DNA of 64,000 nt, from assembly GCA_951813255.1 (NCBI GenBank), contig OX638353.1, forward strand, positions 2,601,501 to 2,665,500, written 5' to 3'. The position numbers were made by a program, and so were the translations under genes. The stretch's first letter is position 1. Every line of letters starts with the position of its first letter. The notes beneath the pieces are model-generated. The model ran no database searches. It saw only the letters and a program-made list of their open reading frames with translations, and was not told the origin of the DNA. Shown here in pieces: positions 49,776 through 58,702 of this stretch. The stretch is from an uncultured Dehalococcoidia bacterium (lineage in GTDB: Bacteria > Chloroflexota > Dehalococcoidia > Lucifugimonadales > JAAXIE01).

Positions 49776-50768
49776 ATGCCCGGTGAGGTGCTGGTAGTCG
49801 GCGAGATTGCCGACGGCCATATCAGCCCCACAACAAGAGAGCTTCTGGCAGCAGGCCGCCAAGTGGCCGATGATGCCGGTGTTCCTCTGGCAATGGCCTT
49901 GGCGGGCTCGACAGCGCAGGAGGCTGCCTCCGGTTCCGGCGCGGCTGGGGCCGACAAAGCGTACGCTGTACAAGACCCTCTGCTGGAAGACTATCAGATA
50001 GACCTCCACCTCGCAGCCTTGGAGGGCGTGTGTCGTCAAACCGAGCCCCAAGTCGTGCTGACGGCACGTAGCAATATCGGGCGCGAGCTGGCCCCACGAC
50101 TCGCAGCCCGCCTCGGTGTGGGTTTGGCCCAAGACTGTCTTGAGGTCAAGTGGGACAGCGACGGCCACCGCCTGCTCGCCAATCGCCCGGTCTTCGGCGG
50201 CAACGCAATTGCCGTTGTAGCCTGCACTGCGGACCCCCAAATGGCATGCATCCGCCCCAAGACCTACGAGCCACTGGACCCGGACCACTCCCGACAAGCT
50301 GAAGTGGTCCCAGTGCAGGTGGAGTTGGATGCCTCCATGGCCAAGGCCAGGGTGATCAACGTCGTAGCTGAGGAGAGCGAGGGTGTCCGTTTGGAGGACG
50401 CACGCATCGTGGTCTCCGGCGGACGCGGGCTCGGAGGCCCGGAGCCCTTCACCCAGATCGAAGAACTCGCAGGCGTGTTGAGCGCCGGAGTCGGCGCGTC
50501 ACGCGCTGCAGTCGATTCAGGATGGGTGCCTCCGGCTTGGCAGGTGGGCCTCACCGGCAAGACTATCACCCCCGACCTGTATATCACCGTGGGCATATCC
50601 GGTGCCAGCCAGCACATGGCAGGCTGCTCCGGCGCCAAGGTTCTGGTCGCCATAAATAAAGACAGCGAAGCCAACATTTTCAAGGAGTGTCGCTACGGAG
50701 TGGTGGGCGACTGGCAGAAGGTTCTGCCTGCTTTCACCGAGGCAGTCCGCGAACTGTTGGAGTCCTGA
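49776..50768 (+). CDS. etfA: Electron transfer flavoprotein alpha subunit
   Basis: 330 residues. The C-terminal FAD domain carries SGGRGLGGPEPFTQIEELA, ASRAAVDSGWVPPAWQVGLTGK and PDLYITVGISGASQHMAGC, then INKDSEANIFKECRYGVVGDW, all diagnostic. The N-terminal domain is the diverged nucleotide-binding half. No ETF:quinone oxidoreductase (FixC/ETF-QO) is adjacent, so the electron sink is encoded elsewhere. The pair fits the acyl-CoA-type metabolism suggested by the hot-dog/SDR operon. Confidence 0.95.
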   Translation: MPGEVLVVGEIADGHISPTTRELLAAGRQVADDAGVPLAMALAGSTAQEAASGSGAAGADKAYAVQDPLLEDYQIDLHLAALEGVCRQTEPQVVLTARSNIGRELAPRLAARLGVGLAQDCLEVKWDSDGHRLLANRPVFGGNAIAVVACTADPQMACIRPKTYEPLDPDHSRQAEVVPVQVELDASMAKARVINVVAEESEGVRLEDARIVVSGGRGLGGPEPFTQIEELAGVLSAGVGASRAAVDSGWVPPAWQVGLTGKTITPDLYITVGISGASQHMAGCSGAKVLVAINKDSEANIFKECRYGVVGDWQKVLPAFTEAVRELLES

Positions 50769-50785
50769 GACACTGCGAGGGCCGC

Positions 50786-51226
50786 ATGAACGCGGATTTT
50801 CCAGTGGAGATGAACGAAGTCCTTCAGACCATCGAGTCGTCTGAAGTCATCACCCTCCTGTTCCCCATCATCCGCCACAGCTTGGTGGTGGACACACGGA
50901 CCTCGTCTGAGGCGGGGCCCATGGTCCGGGCCATGCCCCAGACCCGCGGTCTCGAGGAACGCATACGCGCTGTCCACCGCCTGCGCCCCCAGTTCGCCCG
51001 TCCCGACCACCTCGTCGTCATCCCTTGGCCCAAATACATCACCAGCTTGGTGAGTTTGGGTGTGGCCGACGCCTTGGCCAAGAGGCTCACCGCAACCGGT
51101 AGCAGCGAGGCCATGCGCGAGCTGCGCCAAGCCATAGAGCAACTGGCCCGCTTGGAGCGTCAGGAAATGGTAGCCGTCATAAGTGGACAGGGAGAGTACC
51201 GCACCATCTGGTCCGCAAACGACTAA
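50786..51226 (+). CDS. Hypothetical protein downstream of etfA
   Basis: 146 residues from the ATG at 50786 (GCGAGG upstream), 17 bp after etfA. Mixed strand-helix N-terminus (EVITLLFPIIRHSLVVDTRT) and a helical C-terminal half (EAMRELRQAIEQLARLERQE). ARPDHLVVIPWPKYITSLVSLGV is the best conserved-looking part. No family recognised. Position suggests it belongs to the etf transcript. Confidence 0.6.
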   Translation: MNADFPVEMNEVLQTIESSEVITLLFPIIRHSLVVDTRTSSEAGPMVRAMPQTRGLEERIRAVHRLRPQFARPDHLVVIPWPKYITSLVSLGVADALAKRLTATGSSEAMRELRQAIEQLARLERQEMVAVISGQGEYRTIWSAND

Positions 51227-51263
51227 AGGGCGCCAGCGAAGCCCTTCAAGGGAATTATTCCCT
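51226..51263. terminator. Hairpins between the etf transcript and the convergent protease gene
   Basis: AAGGGC (51226-51231) pairs with GCCCTT (51241-51246) and AGGGAA (51249-51254) pairs with TTCCCT (51258-51263) around TTA. They could end transcription from both sides. The second hairpin recalls the 42-bp palindromic repeat but is too short to assign. Confidence 0.45.
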
Positions 51264-51315
51264 GTGTCTCTAATCACCCACACGTCGTCATTCTTCGCGG
51301 GCCTTTAGGGGACGT

Positions 51316-51693
51316 TCAGTCTACTGCCGATATTCTAGAGGCTAGTTGATAAGTAGTTGGGATTAGCTGTCCCTTAACAGGGTCTACGGATAGCCCCAAT
51401 ATCTCTAATGTAATAGCGCCCAATACTGGTCTGCCTTGCTCAATGCCAGCCACAGGACAGACCCAAGACTCGTCCTTATACGTAATAACTGCTTCGCCCA
51501 CACGATGCATGACTATACTGCCCTTAGCGAGTTCTATTTTCCTCTCTCTCGGCGTAGAAATGCCCAACCTTTGTAACAGGTTGGTAGGCAGGTGAGTGTA
51601 ACTGGAACCAGTATCCACCATCAGATCTATATCATCCGACCTGCTGGCATCATTTGGATTATGTACCTTTACCGTTACAGTAAATGTACCCAT
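51316..51693 (-). CDS. Retropepsin-like aspartic protease (clan AA)
   Basis: 125 residues. The single active-site motif LMVDTGSSYTHLP and a later VLGAITLEILGL match one half of a pepsin fold, as in retroviral-type proteases that work as dimers. There is no signal peptide, so it should be cytoplasmic. The gene is AT-rich compared with its neighbours. Free-standing proteins of this kind are common in bacteria but their targets are mostly unknown. Confidence 0.8.
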   Translation of the reverse strand: MGTFTVTVKVHNPNDASRSDDIDLMVDTGSSYTHLPTNLLQRLGISTPRERKIELAKGSIVMHRVGEAVITYKDESWVCPVAGIEQGRPVLGAITLEILGLSVDPVKGQLIPTTYQLASRISAVD

Positions 51694-51752
51694 GAACTCA
51701 ATCTTACTCAGAGAAGGGTCCCCGGACCGGTAGAGGGGACCCGAAGTACCGA

Positions 51753-52421
51753 CTACGCGGCCACTTGGATCTTCCGCGCCACCTCCAGCCCCAGCACCAC
51801 ATGCTCCCCATTCACATCTATGGTGACCGTTCCCTTGAAGGGGGCTGACTCCTTTACCAGGATTTCCGCGCCCGGCTTCACGTTGATTTCATCGAAATAA
51901 GTCAGCAGTTGAATATCCTCTTCCGGCACTTGGCTCACCGTCATGCTCTCGCCCTCCCGCGCGTCCGCCAAGGGCTTCATCTTCTTCGAGCCCTTGCTGT
52001 AGCCGGGTATGGGTAGACCATAGGGGTTGGTCTCCGGGTGTCCCAATGCCTCCACCAGCTTCTGCTCCACATCAGGCGAGATGGCGTGCTCCAAGCGATG
52101 GGCCTCGCGGTGGGCCTTGTACCACTCCAACCCCAGCATCTCGATGAGCATCCTCTCCGCCAGTCGGTGCCTGCGCACGACGGATTCAGCAACGTCCCGG
52201 CCCTTCCTCGTGAGGGAGACCTCCTTGTTGCTCGCCACTGCCACCATTTCCTGTCTGGTCAGCCGTTTCACAGTGCCTACCGCCGTGGCTACCGAGACAT
52301 CCATTACCTCGGCCAACCGTGTCGGCGACACTGCCTCATCGCGCTCTCCCAGCTTGTAGATGGCTTGGAGGTAGTTCTCGGTGACGACGCTGACCTCTGG
52401 CTTTGGCTCGCCTAGCATCAT
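51753..52421 (-). CDS. DtxR/MntR-family metal-dependent transcriptional regulator
   Basis: 222 residues from the ATG at 52419-52421. The N-terminal winged helix (TENYLQAIYKL, PTRLAEVMDVSVATAVGTVKRL) is followed by the metal-binding dimerisation domain (RHRLAERMLIEMLGLEW, EAHRLEHAISPDVEQKL) and a C-terminal FeoA/SH3-like domain (INVKPGAEILVKE...). It represses metal-uptake genes when Fe2+ or Mn2+ is bound. It is divergent from an Fe-type ABC permease, its probable target. No clear DtxR operator could be picked out by eye. Confidence 0.9.
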   Translation of the reverse strand: MMLGEPKPEVSVVTENYLQAIYKLGERDEAVSPTRLAEVMDVSVATAVGTVKRLTRQEMVAVASNKEVSLTRKGRDVAESVVRRHRLAERMLIEMLGLEWYKAHREAHRLEHAISPDVEQKLVEALGHPETNPYGLPIPGYSKGSKKMKPLADAREGESMTVSQVPEEDIQLLTYFDEINVKPGAEILVKESAPFKGTVTIDVNGEHVVLGLEVARKIQVAA

Positions 52422-52533
52422 GGCAGTGGTCCCCCTCTTTGAGCCTTCCCGCTGTGAGTAACCCTGCAATTTTAACATCGCGGAGTCGTCCTGACCTACA
52501 TGCGCCATATGAGGGAAGAACGAATCCCTTTTA

Positions 52534-52562
52534 TTGACAGTGTGACACGCTTTGGCTACAGT
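52534..52562 (+). promoter_or_regulatory. Candidate promoter of the Fe-type ABC permease
   Basis: TTGACA (52534-52539), 17-bp spacer, TACAGT (52557-52562). It lies in the 230-bp divergent region between the DtxR-family regulator and the permease, about 90 bp from the permease start. Confidence 0.5.
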
Positions 52563-52651
52563 CATTCGGCTGTTTAGTAGGTACTTATTGATTTAGTTAT
52601 GACATACAGCCATTCGAATCTAGTCTGCGCACGCAAGCGGAAACCTGACCT

Positions 52652-54268
52652 GTGGTGACCATCGGCAACCTGCTTTCCTTGCCAGGGAGAGGGCGTGCGG
52701 GCGGCCGCAATACGCCTCCCGCCCTGCTTTGGGCCCCAGCCTGCATCGTGGCCGCTGCCATGGCCCTGCCCTTGGCATACCTTCTACTGCGGGCTCTGGG
52801 CGCAGGGGAGGAGACTTGGGACCTGCTTTTCCGCGGCCGTACCTTGGACACTCTGGTACGCACCTGCCTGCTGGTCCTGACCGTCACAGTCGGGTCCGTC
52901 CTTGTGGCCCTTCCCTTGGCATGGCTCACCGAGCGCTCCGATTTACCCTTTCGGCGAGCGTGGGAGGTCATCACCATTCTTCCCTTGGTGGTGCCCTCCT
53001 ACATCGGCGGTTTCCTGGTGGTCGTGATCCTAGGGCCCAAGGGCATGCTTCAGGATCTGCTGGAGACGCTGTTCGGCATCCAGCGTCTTCCCGATATCTA
53101 TGGCCTCCCAGGGGCCACGCTGACTCTGGTGCTGTTCAGCTTTCCCTACGTGTTGCTGCCCCTCAGGGCGGCCCTGCGGCGCCTGGACCACGGTTTGGAC
53201 GAGACCGCCCGCAGCTTGGGCTACGGCGGCTGGACCATCTTCTTCAAGGTCACCTTTCCCTTGCTGCGTCCCGCCCTCCTCTCCGGTGGCCTGCTGGTGG
53301 CCCTCTACACCCTCAGCGACTTCGGAGCAGTATCCCTGCTCGACTACGAGACCTTCACTAGGGCCATATTCATCCAGTACGAGTCGGCCTTCGACCGGGA
53401 CCTCGCGGCGGGCCTGTGCCTTGCCCTGCTTGTTCTGGCGGTGCTGGTCCTTCTGGGCGAGAGTTTGGCAAGAGGCTCCGGCCGCTACTACCGCAGCTCT
53501 GGCCGTGTATCCTCCAGCCCCTCGCGGACCGCCCTCGGGCACTGGCGCTGGCCCGCTTTGGCCTACTGTGCGCTGGTCTGCGTTATCTCGTTGGTCGTGC
53601 CATTGGGAGTGCTGGTGTACTGGCTGGTGCGGGGCATCAACTCAGGCGAAGAACTCTCCCCCGTATGGAGCGCTGGTTGGAACTCCCTTTACGTATCAGG
53701 CCTCGGCATGCTTGTCTCGGCCGCCGCTGCCCTGCCCGTAGCCATACTCGCGGTACGCTATCCCGGGGCCATAACCCGCCTCTTGGAACGCGCCTCCTAT
53801 ATGGGGTTTGCCCTGCCAGCCATTGCCGTGGCCCTGGGACTGGTATTCTTCGGCGCGGGCTACGCCACACCCCTCTACCAAACGATTCCTCTGCTGATAC
53901 TCGCCTACGTGGTCCTCTACCTGCCCGCATCAGTGGGGGCCACGCGTACATCGATGCTCCAAGTCAATCCCAAAGTGGAGGAAGCGGCCCGCAACTTGGG
54001 CGCTGGCTCCGTGCGCCGGCTCCTTACTGTGACTGTGCCCTTGGTGGCCCCCGGCATATTGGCCGGGGCCGCCTTGGTCTTCCTGCTCACCATGAAAGAG
54101 CTTCCCGCGACCCTCATACTGGCCCCTCCCGGGTTCCAGACCCTAGCCACCTCCGTTTGGTCCGCGGCCTCTGAGGCCTTTTTCGCCCAAGCAGCCATGG
54201 CGGGATTGGCTCTCGTGGTGGTGTCCGCAGTCCCCATGGTGCTCCTCTTCCTGCGGGAGCAGCGGTAG
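52652..54268 (+). CDS. Fe3+-type ABC transporter permease (FbpB-like, duplicated)
   Basis: 538 residues with about 12 membrane helices in two homologous halves. Each half has its EAA loop that contacts the ATPase: DETARSLGYGGWTIFFKVTFP (about 183-205) and EEAARNLGAGSVRRLLTVTVP (about 444-465). This double-permease layout is typical of ferric iron (FbpB/SfuB) and related importers. GTG start with a weak ribosome site. No binding protein or ATPase follows; the ATPase at 9497-10597 is a plausible partner. Divergent DtxR regulator supports an iron or manganese role. Confidence 0.88.
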   Translation: MVTIGNLLSLPGRGRAGGRNTPPALLWAPACIVAAAMALPLAYLLLRALGAGEETWDLLFRGRTLDTLVRTCLLVLTVTVGSVLVALPLAWLTERSDLPFRRAWEVITILPLVVPSYIGGFLVVVILGPKGMLQDLLETLFGIQRLPDIYGLPGATLTLVLFSFPYVLLPLRAALRRLDHGLDETARSLGYGGWTIFFKVTFPLLRPALLSGGLLVALYTLSDFGAVSLLDYETFTRAIFIQYESAFDRDLAAGLCLALLVLAVLVLLGESLARGSGRYYRSSGRVSSSPSRTALGHWRWPALAYCALVCVISLVVPLGVLVYWLVRGINSGEELSPVWSAGWNSLYVSGLGMLVSAAAALPVAILAVRYPGAITRLLERASYMGFALPAIAVALGLVFFGAGYATPLYQTIPLLILAYVVLYLPASVGATRTSMLQVNPKVEEAARNLGAGSVRRLLTVTVPLVAPGILAGAALVFLLTMKELPATLILAPPGFQTLATSVWSAASEAFFAQAAMAGLALVVVSAVPMVLLFLREQR

Positions 54269-54278
54269 GGGCCTGCCC

Positions 54279-56987
54279 TCAGGAACTCAGGTCCAGAAGC
54301 TGCCGCAGGTCGTGCTTGGCCGTCACGGCATCCGCCCAGAGGTCGCCCAGCTCTGCAACCCTTGGTGGAACGCTCTCAATGGTGAAGTCGGTCGGGTACA
54401 CATTCCCCAGTTCTTCCCACCTCAGGGGCGTCGATACCGGCGCTCCCGCTAGGGGTCTCAGCGAGTAGATGGACGCCATGTTCTTCGAGCGCACATTCTG
54501 GTTGTGGTCCAGAAACACCTTGCCGTTGCGACGGCTTACCGTCCAGTCCATCGTGATGTCGTTCGGCATCTGCTGCATCAGGTAGCGCCCGATAACCTCG
54601 CACGCCCTGCGAGTGATGGAGTAATCGTACTGGCGCAGCACCGGCACGTAGATGTGAAGGCCCGTCTTCCCTGAAGTTTTCAGGTACGAGGATAGAGAAA
54701 GCTGGTCCAGCACTTCCTTCAGCGCATACGCTACCTCGGCCGCCTGGCTGAAGGCCTTGCGGTTCAGTTCCGGCTCGTCCCCCGCCTTCTCCTTGCCGGA
54801 GTAGGTGTAGGGGTCGAGGTCGAACACCACGTAGTCCGGGTAGTTCAGAACGCTGGCCTTGATAGCCTCTTCCGAGCCTGTAAAAGTGTCAGGGATCCCT
54901 GTCGCGTCTGGTTGCCGCAGTATCCGTGACAGCCATGGGTGCAACTCGATATCCGCCAGCTGCGCCAGCCATATCAGTGTGGGCAGGTTGTTCGCCAAGA
55001 CGTACTCGCCATCCCCCTCGTTGTGGGAGGAAAACACGCCCACCGTATCCGCGTAATCGGGTACCCCTTGTGCCCAGTGCTTCTGGTAGAAGCTCTCGCC
55101 CTCTATACCGTTGGGGTAGCGTGTCAGCGTCAGAGGCCGGTTGCGCAGGTGGGGCAGCAGAGCAGGCGCGATGCGGACGTAGTAACGGATCATGTCGCCC
55201 TTGGTGACGGCAGGCCAATCGCTCGTCGCCGGCCACAGGGGTTTGTTCAGGTTGGTCAGGCCGATGCGGTGGCCTGCCACCTCCACCAGGATTCGGTCGG
55301 CATCGCCCTCCAGTTGTTCCAGCACTGTCTTCGCCAGCTCCCCGTCCGACACCGGCGTAGGGCGTTGCACCTGAAGCTCGTTGGAGGAGACCGCTTCTGT
55401 ATGCTCGCGGTGCACCTGCTTGGGCTCGACATCGCTGCGCAGCCCCATGAACACTGGCGCACGCAGCCGGTGATCGTCCGTCCATTGTGAAAACCTCACC
55501 TGCGCCACCAGCTCGGGGCGCACCCACTGGGCGTCGCTCTTTTCCAACTCGGCATTGGCCTCGAAGGGCGCGTCGTCGACCTCAAGGGGCCTCATAACCG
55601 ATAGCAGCTCATCAATGGTCGCCAGCTCAAACCCGCTGCCCACCCGTCCCGCGTAGCGCAGTTGGTCTCCCTCATACACTCCCAGCAGCAGAGCCCCGAA
55701 CGTGTTCGTCCGGTGCCCCTCGCCCCGGGTGTAGCCCCCGATAACGAACTCTTGCGCCTGTAACGCCTTCACCTTCAGCCAGTGGCGGCTGCGCGCCCCC
55801 ATCTCATACGGGCTGTCGGCCCGTTTCGCCACCATCCCCTCCAGCCCCAGTTGCGCCGCCCCTTGGAAGAAGGACTCTCCCTCCGCCTCCACATACTCCA
55901 CCAAGCGCAGATGCTCGCTGGGAACGACGGTGCGTTGCAGCCAGTTCTTGCGCTGGTGCAACGGGCACGACGACAGGTCCGACCCATCAAGGTGCATCAT
56001 GTCGAACACGTAGTAGAGAAGGGGACTTGCCGTCTCTGGACGCTGTCCCACAACGCGGCCTTGGTCTCCCCGCACCCGCTGCAGCAGGCTGAAATTCGGC
56101 AGGCCAGCATCATCAAGGGCCACGATCTCGCCGTCCAGCACCATCTCCTCATGGGGCTGGGCTTCAAGCGAGTCTACGAGCCACGGAAATTGAGTGGTGA
56201 CGTCATTGCCCGCCCGCGTACGTAGGGTGACCTTCCCACGCTGCAGGTAGGCCACCGCCCGGATGCCGTCCAGTTTGGGCTCGAACAGCCAGTCGGCGTG
56301 AGTGAACGGCCCGTCAGCCAGCCTCGCCAGCATCGGCTTGAGCCTGTCGGGGAACGCGGCTGGAACACCGGCTTTGACCTCAAGCGAAGGTACCGGGCTG
56401 CCCGCCTTCAACTCCTCCACAGTCACGCCCGTCAGCGCCGACCGCTCTTGGTCCAGCACCTCCCGTTCCGGCGTGGCGTGTTCGTCTTGGTGCTTGATCA
56501 GCAGCCAGTCCTTGGGACCACGGGTGGTGCGCACCAAGGTCCACGACCCTTGCAGCTTGTGGCCCCGCAGGGTGAACGAGAGCTTGCCTGTCTCCACGCC
56601 CTGCCTCATGCGCAATTGGGCGTCATCCCGGTCATCAAACGCTAGGCGTCCGTCCTCATCGGGTGAATAAACGCCCGTGTCCCAGACTATCACCTGCCCC
56701 GCTCCGTAGTTGCCCTCGCCTATCACCCCTTCGAAGCTGCCGTAGTCCAGTGGATGGTCTTCCACCAGCACCGCCAGCCTCTTCTGTGCCGGGTCCAGCG
56801 ATGGCCCCTTGGGCACCGCCCACGACTTCAGCACGCCATCGATTTCCAGCCGGAAGTCGTAGTGCAGCCCCCGCGCTGCGTGCTTCTGCACGACGAACCT
56901 CAGTGGCCCCCACGAGGTCGAAGGCGACTCAGGACCCGGTTCGGGAGTGGCGGTGAAGTCTCGCTTGCGACGGTACTCTTCTAACAT
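54279..56987 (-). CDS. ligD: Multifunctional DNA ligase D (PE-LIG-POL)
   Basis: 902 residues from the ATG at 56985-56987. The 3'-phosphoesterase domain (about 10-165) has RFVVQKHAARGLHYDFRLE with His42 and Asp44. The ATP-dependent ligase domain (about 215-530) has the nucleotidyl lysine K238 in FEPKLDGIRA. The polymerase/primase domain (about 600-890) has RYPNGIEGESFYQKH and VVFDLDPY with the metal Asp pair. The order PE-LIG-POL is the Pseudomonas arrangement, unlike mycobacteria. It joins double-strand breaks together with Ku encoded upstream in the same operon. Confidence 0.95.
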   Translation of the reverse strand: MLEEYRRKRDFTATPEPGPESPSTSWGPLRFVVQKHAARGLHYDFRLEIDGVLKSWAVPKGPSLDPAQKRLAVLVEDHPLDYGSFEGVIGEGNYGAGQVIVWDTGVYSPDEDGRLAFDDRDDAQLRMRQGVETGKLSFTLRGHKLQGSWTLVRTTRGPKDWLLIKHQDEHATPEREVLDQERSALTGVTVEELKAGSPVPSLEVKAGVPAAFPDRLKPMLARLADGPFTHADWLFEPKLDGIRAVAYLQRGKVTLRTRAGNDVTTQFPWLVDSLEAQPHEEMVLDGEIVALDDAGLPNFSLLQRVRGDQGRVVGQRPETASPLLYYVFDMMHLDGSDLSSCPLHQRKNWLQRTVVPSEHLRLVEYVEAEGESFFQGAAQLGLEGMVAKRADSPYEMGARSRHWLKVKALQAQEFVIGGYTRGEGHRTNTFGALLLGVYEGDQLRYAGRVGSGFELATIDELLSVMRPLEVDDAPFEANAELEKSDAQWVRPELVAQVRFSQWTDDHRLRAPVFMGLRSDVEPKQVHREHTEAVSSNELQVQRPTPVSDGELAKTVLEQLEGDADRILVEVAGHRIGLTNLNKPLWPATSDWPAVTKGDMIRYYVRIAPALLPHLRNRPLTLTRYPNGIEGESFYQKHWAQGVPDYADTVGVFSSHNEGDGEYVLANNLPTLIWLAQLADIELHPWLSRILRQPDATGIPDTFTGSEEAIKASVLNYPDYVVFDLDPYTYSGKEKAGDEPELNRKAFSQAAEVAYALKEVLDQLSLSSYLKTSGKTGLHIYVPVLRQYDYSITRRACEVIGRYLMQQMPNDITMDWTVSRRNGKVFLDHNQNVRSKNMASIYSLRPLAGAPVSTPLRWEELGNVYPTDFTIESVPPRVAELGDLWADAVTAKHDLRQLLDLSS

Positions 56988-57049
56988 GGGAAACCTGATG
57001 GGCAGGCCTCTGGACAGGCCCTCTGGACAGCCAGAGCCTCGTCGTGCGA

Positions 57050-57760
57050 CTACTTGGAACGAGCTTTCAGGCTCTGCTCCAACTGTTGCGCGAACTCCGG
57101 CCCCTTGCCCTCGTCCTCGTGCTTGAAGTAGACGTACGTATCCCGCCACACCTCGCCTCGCTGCATTATCGAGTCCGCCCAGCCGTCGATGTCAGACGCC
57201 TCGTACCCCTCGTCCCGCAGCCGCAAGTAGCCATAGTCGGCGGTGCTTTCAATCGGTGTGGTGCCCTTCTCGCTATCGGTGATGCAAAGCGCTAGGTTGC
57301 GCACCCTCAGCCTTTCGAACACCTCGTCGTCGTTCCACGAGGCATGTCTGAACTCGAATGCAGCCCGCATATCTTGGGGCAGCCACGTGAGGAACTCATC
57401 CAGCACCGGCAGGTCCTTGCGGAAGGACGGCGGAAGCTGGATGAGCAGCACAGCCAGCTTGTCCCCCAAGACCCCAGCCCGGTTGCAGAACATCTCAGTG
57501 ATTTCCCGGCAGTTGGCAAGCTTGGCGTCGTGGGTGATACGGCGCGGAGCTTTCAGTGTGAAAGTGAACTGAGGCGGCGTCTCCCTAGCCCACCCAGCCA
57601 CTACCTTCTCGTTTGGCATGCGGTAGAAGGTGTAGTTCACCTCCACCGTGGAAAAGCGCTCCGAGTAGTAGCCAAGCATCTTCGACGCTGGCAGGTCTGC
57701 CGGATAGAAGTTCCCCTTCCACTCCTTGTAGTTGTAGCCCGAGGTCCCGATCAGGATCAT
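57050..57760 (-). CDS. DUF72 family protein in the NHEJ operon
   Basis: 236 residues, TIM-barrel-like DUF72 fold: IGTSGYNYKEWKGNFYP at the N-terminus, YYSERFSTVEVNYTFYRMP, AAFEFRHASWNDDEVF, and YVYFKHEDEGKGPEFA at the C-terminus. The molecular function of DUF72 is not established. The ATG is two bases after the ku stop, and ligD starts about 60 bp after its end, so it is clearly part of the repair operon, which makes a role in DNA repair worth considering. Confidence 0.92.
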   Translation of the reverse strand: MILIGTSGYNYKEWKGNFYPADLPASKMLGYYSERFSTVEVNYTFYRMPNEKVVAGWARETPPQFTFTLKAPRRITHDAKLANCREITEMFCNRAGVLGDKLAVLLIQLPPSFRKDLPVLDEFLTWLPQDMRAAFEFRHASWNDDEVFERLRVRNLALCITDSEKGTTPIESTADYGYLRLRDEGYEASDIDGWADSIMQRGEVWRDTYVYFKHEDEGKGPEFAQQLEQSLKARSK

Positions 57761-57762
57761 CG

Positions 57763-58647
57763 CTAGCTGACAACCGCCTCGGCAGCGACCTGTTCCGGGA
57801 CTGTCTCCTCTTCGCGCTGTTCCTCAACCAGTTCCACAGGCAGCGGTGCATCAGTAGCGGCTGGCTTGCTCTGCTTGGCCGCCTCAATGCTGGCCCGCAG
57901 CGCCTCCATGAGGTCGCCCACCTTGCCTTGCGGTGTTGGCGGCGGCGCAGTCACGGCCTGAGGAGTCCCCAGCTTGGCCTCAATGACTCGTTCCAAGGCG
58001 TACCGGTACTGGTCGCCGTGGGCCTCCGGAGCGAACTCCGCTGTTAGCTGGTCGATGAGCGCTACCGCCATCCCGATCTCGGCGTCGCTTAGCGCAGCCT
58101 GCTCCTCGGGCAGGTTCAACTCATTCGTGCCCCGTATCTCATCGGGGTAGTGCATCGTCTCCAGCAGCAGGCCCTGCTCATAAGGACGCAGGCAGCAGAG
58201 GTGCTCCTTCTGTCTCAGCGATACCTTGGCGATCGCCACCCTGTTCGTGCTTTCCAGCGCCTTCTTCAGCAGGTAGAAGGGCTTGACCCCCACACCCTCA
58301 GGCTCCAGGGCATAGCTGCGCTCGTAATACAAGGGGTCTATGACTTCAAGCTGTACGAACTGCGAGATTTCGATCGTGTGTTTGGAGGGCACGGGTAGGT
58401 TATCGAAGTCCGCCGGCTCCATCACCACGTACTGCTCTTTGGCATACTCGTAGGCCCGCACCTCCTCCGACTGGTCGATGATTGCCTCGTGGTGCGGGCA
58501 GTAATGCCTCTGCCGGATGCGGCTGCCACATGAGGCATGGAGCGTTACGAATGCAATGTCCTTGCTGTCCGTGGCGTTGTATACCTTGATCGGAATGGCC
58601 ACCATCCCAAAGCTGATGGCCCCCTTCCAGATAGCGCGTCGGGCCAT
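57763..58647 (-). CDS. ku: Ku protein for non-homologous end joining
   Basis: 294 residues, bacterial Ku homodimer type. MARRAIWKGAISFGMVAIPIKVY and the core blocks FVTLHASCGSRIRQRHYCP, FVQLEVIDPLYYERSY and YEQGLLLETMHYPDEIR are diagnostic. The C-terminal extension (after about 230) is Ala/Pro/Glu-rich rather than Lys-rich. ATG behind AGAGGAGG. It binds DNA ends and recruits LigD. It lies between a second DNA ligase and DUF72 in one operon. Confidence 0.96.
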   Translation of the reverse strand: MARRAIWKGAISFGMVAIPIKVYNATDSKDIAFVTLHASCGSRIRQRHYCPHHEAIIDQSEEVRAYEYAKEQYVVMEPADFDNLPVPSKHTIEISQFVQLEVIDPLYYERSYALEPEGVGVKPFYLLKKALESTNRVAIAKVSLRQKEHLCCLRPYEQGLLLETMHYPDEIRGTNELNLPEEQAALSDAEIGMAVALIDQLTAEFAPEAHGDQYRYALERVIEAKLGTPQAVTAPPPTPQGKVGDLMEALRASIEAAKQSKPAATDAPLPVELVEEQREEETVPEQVAAEAVVS

Positions 58648-58702
58648 GATGTCCTCCTCTTGTAACCCGTGATCGGCCCCACCAGCGAGAAAAACTGCTT
58701 CT

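Noticed and set aside
52422..52651. DtxR operator in the divergent region
   Set aside because: No convincing palindrome of the DtxR or MntR type was found by eye, although regulation is likely.
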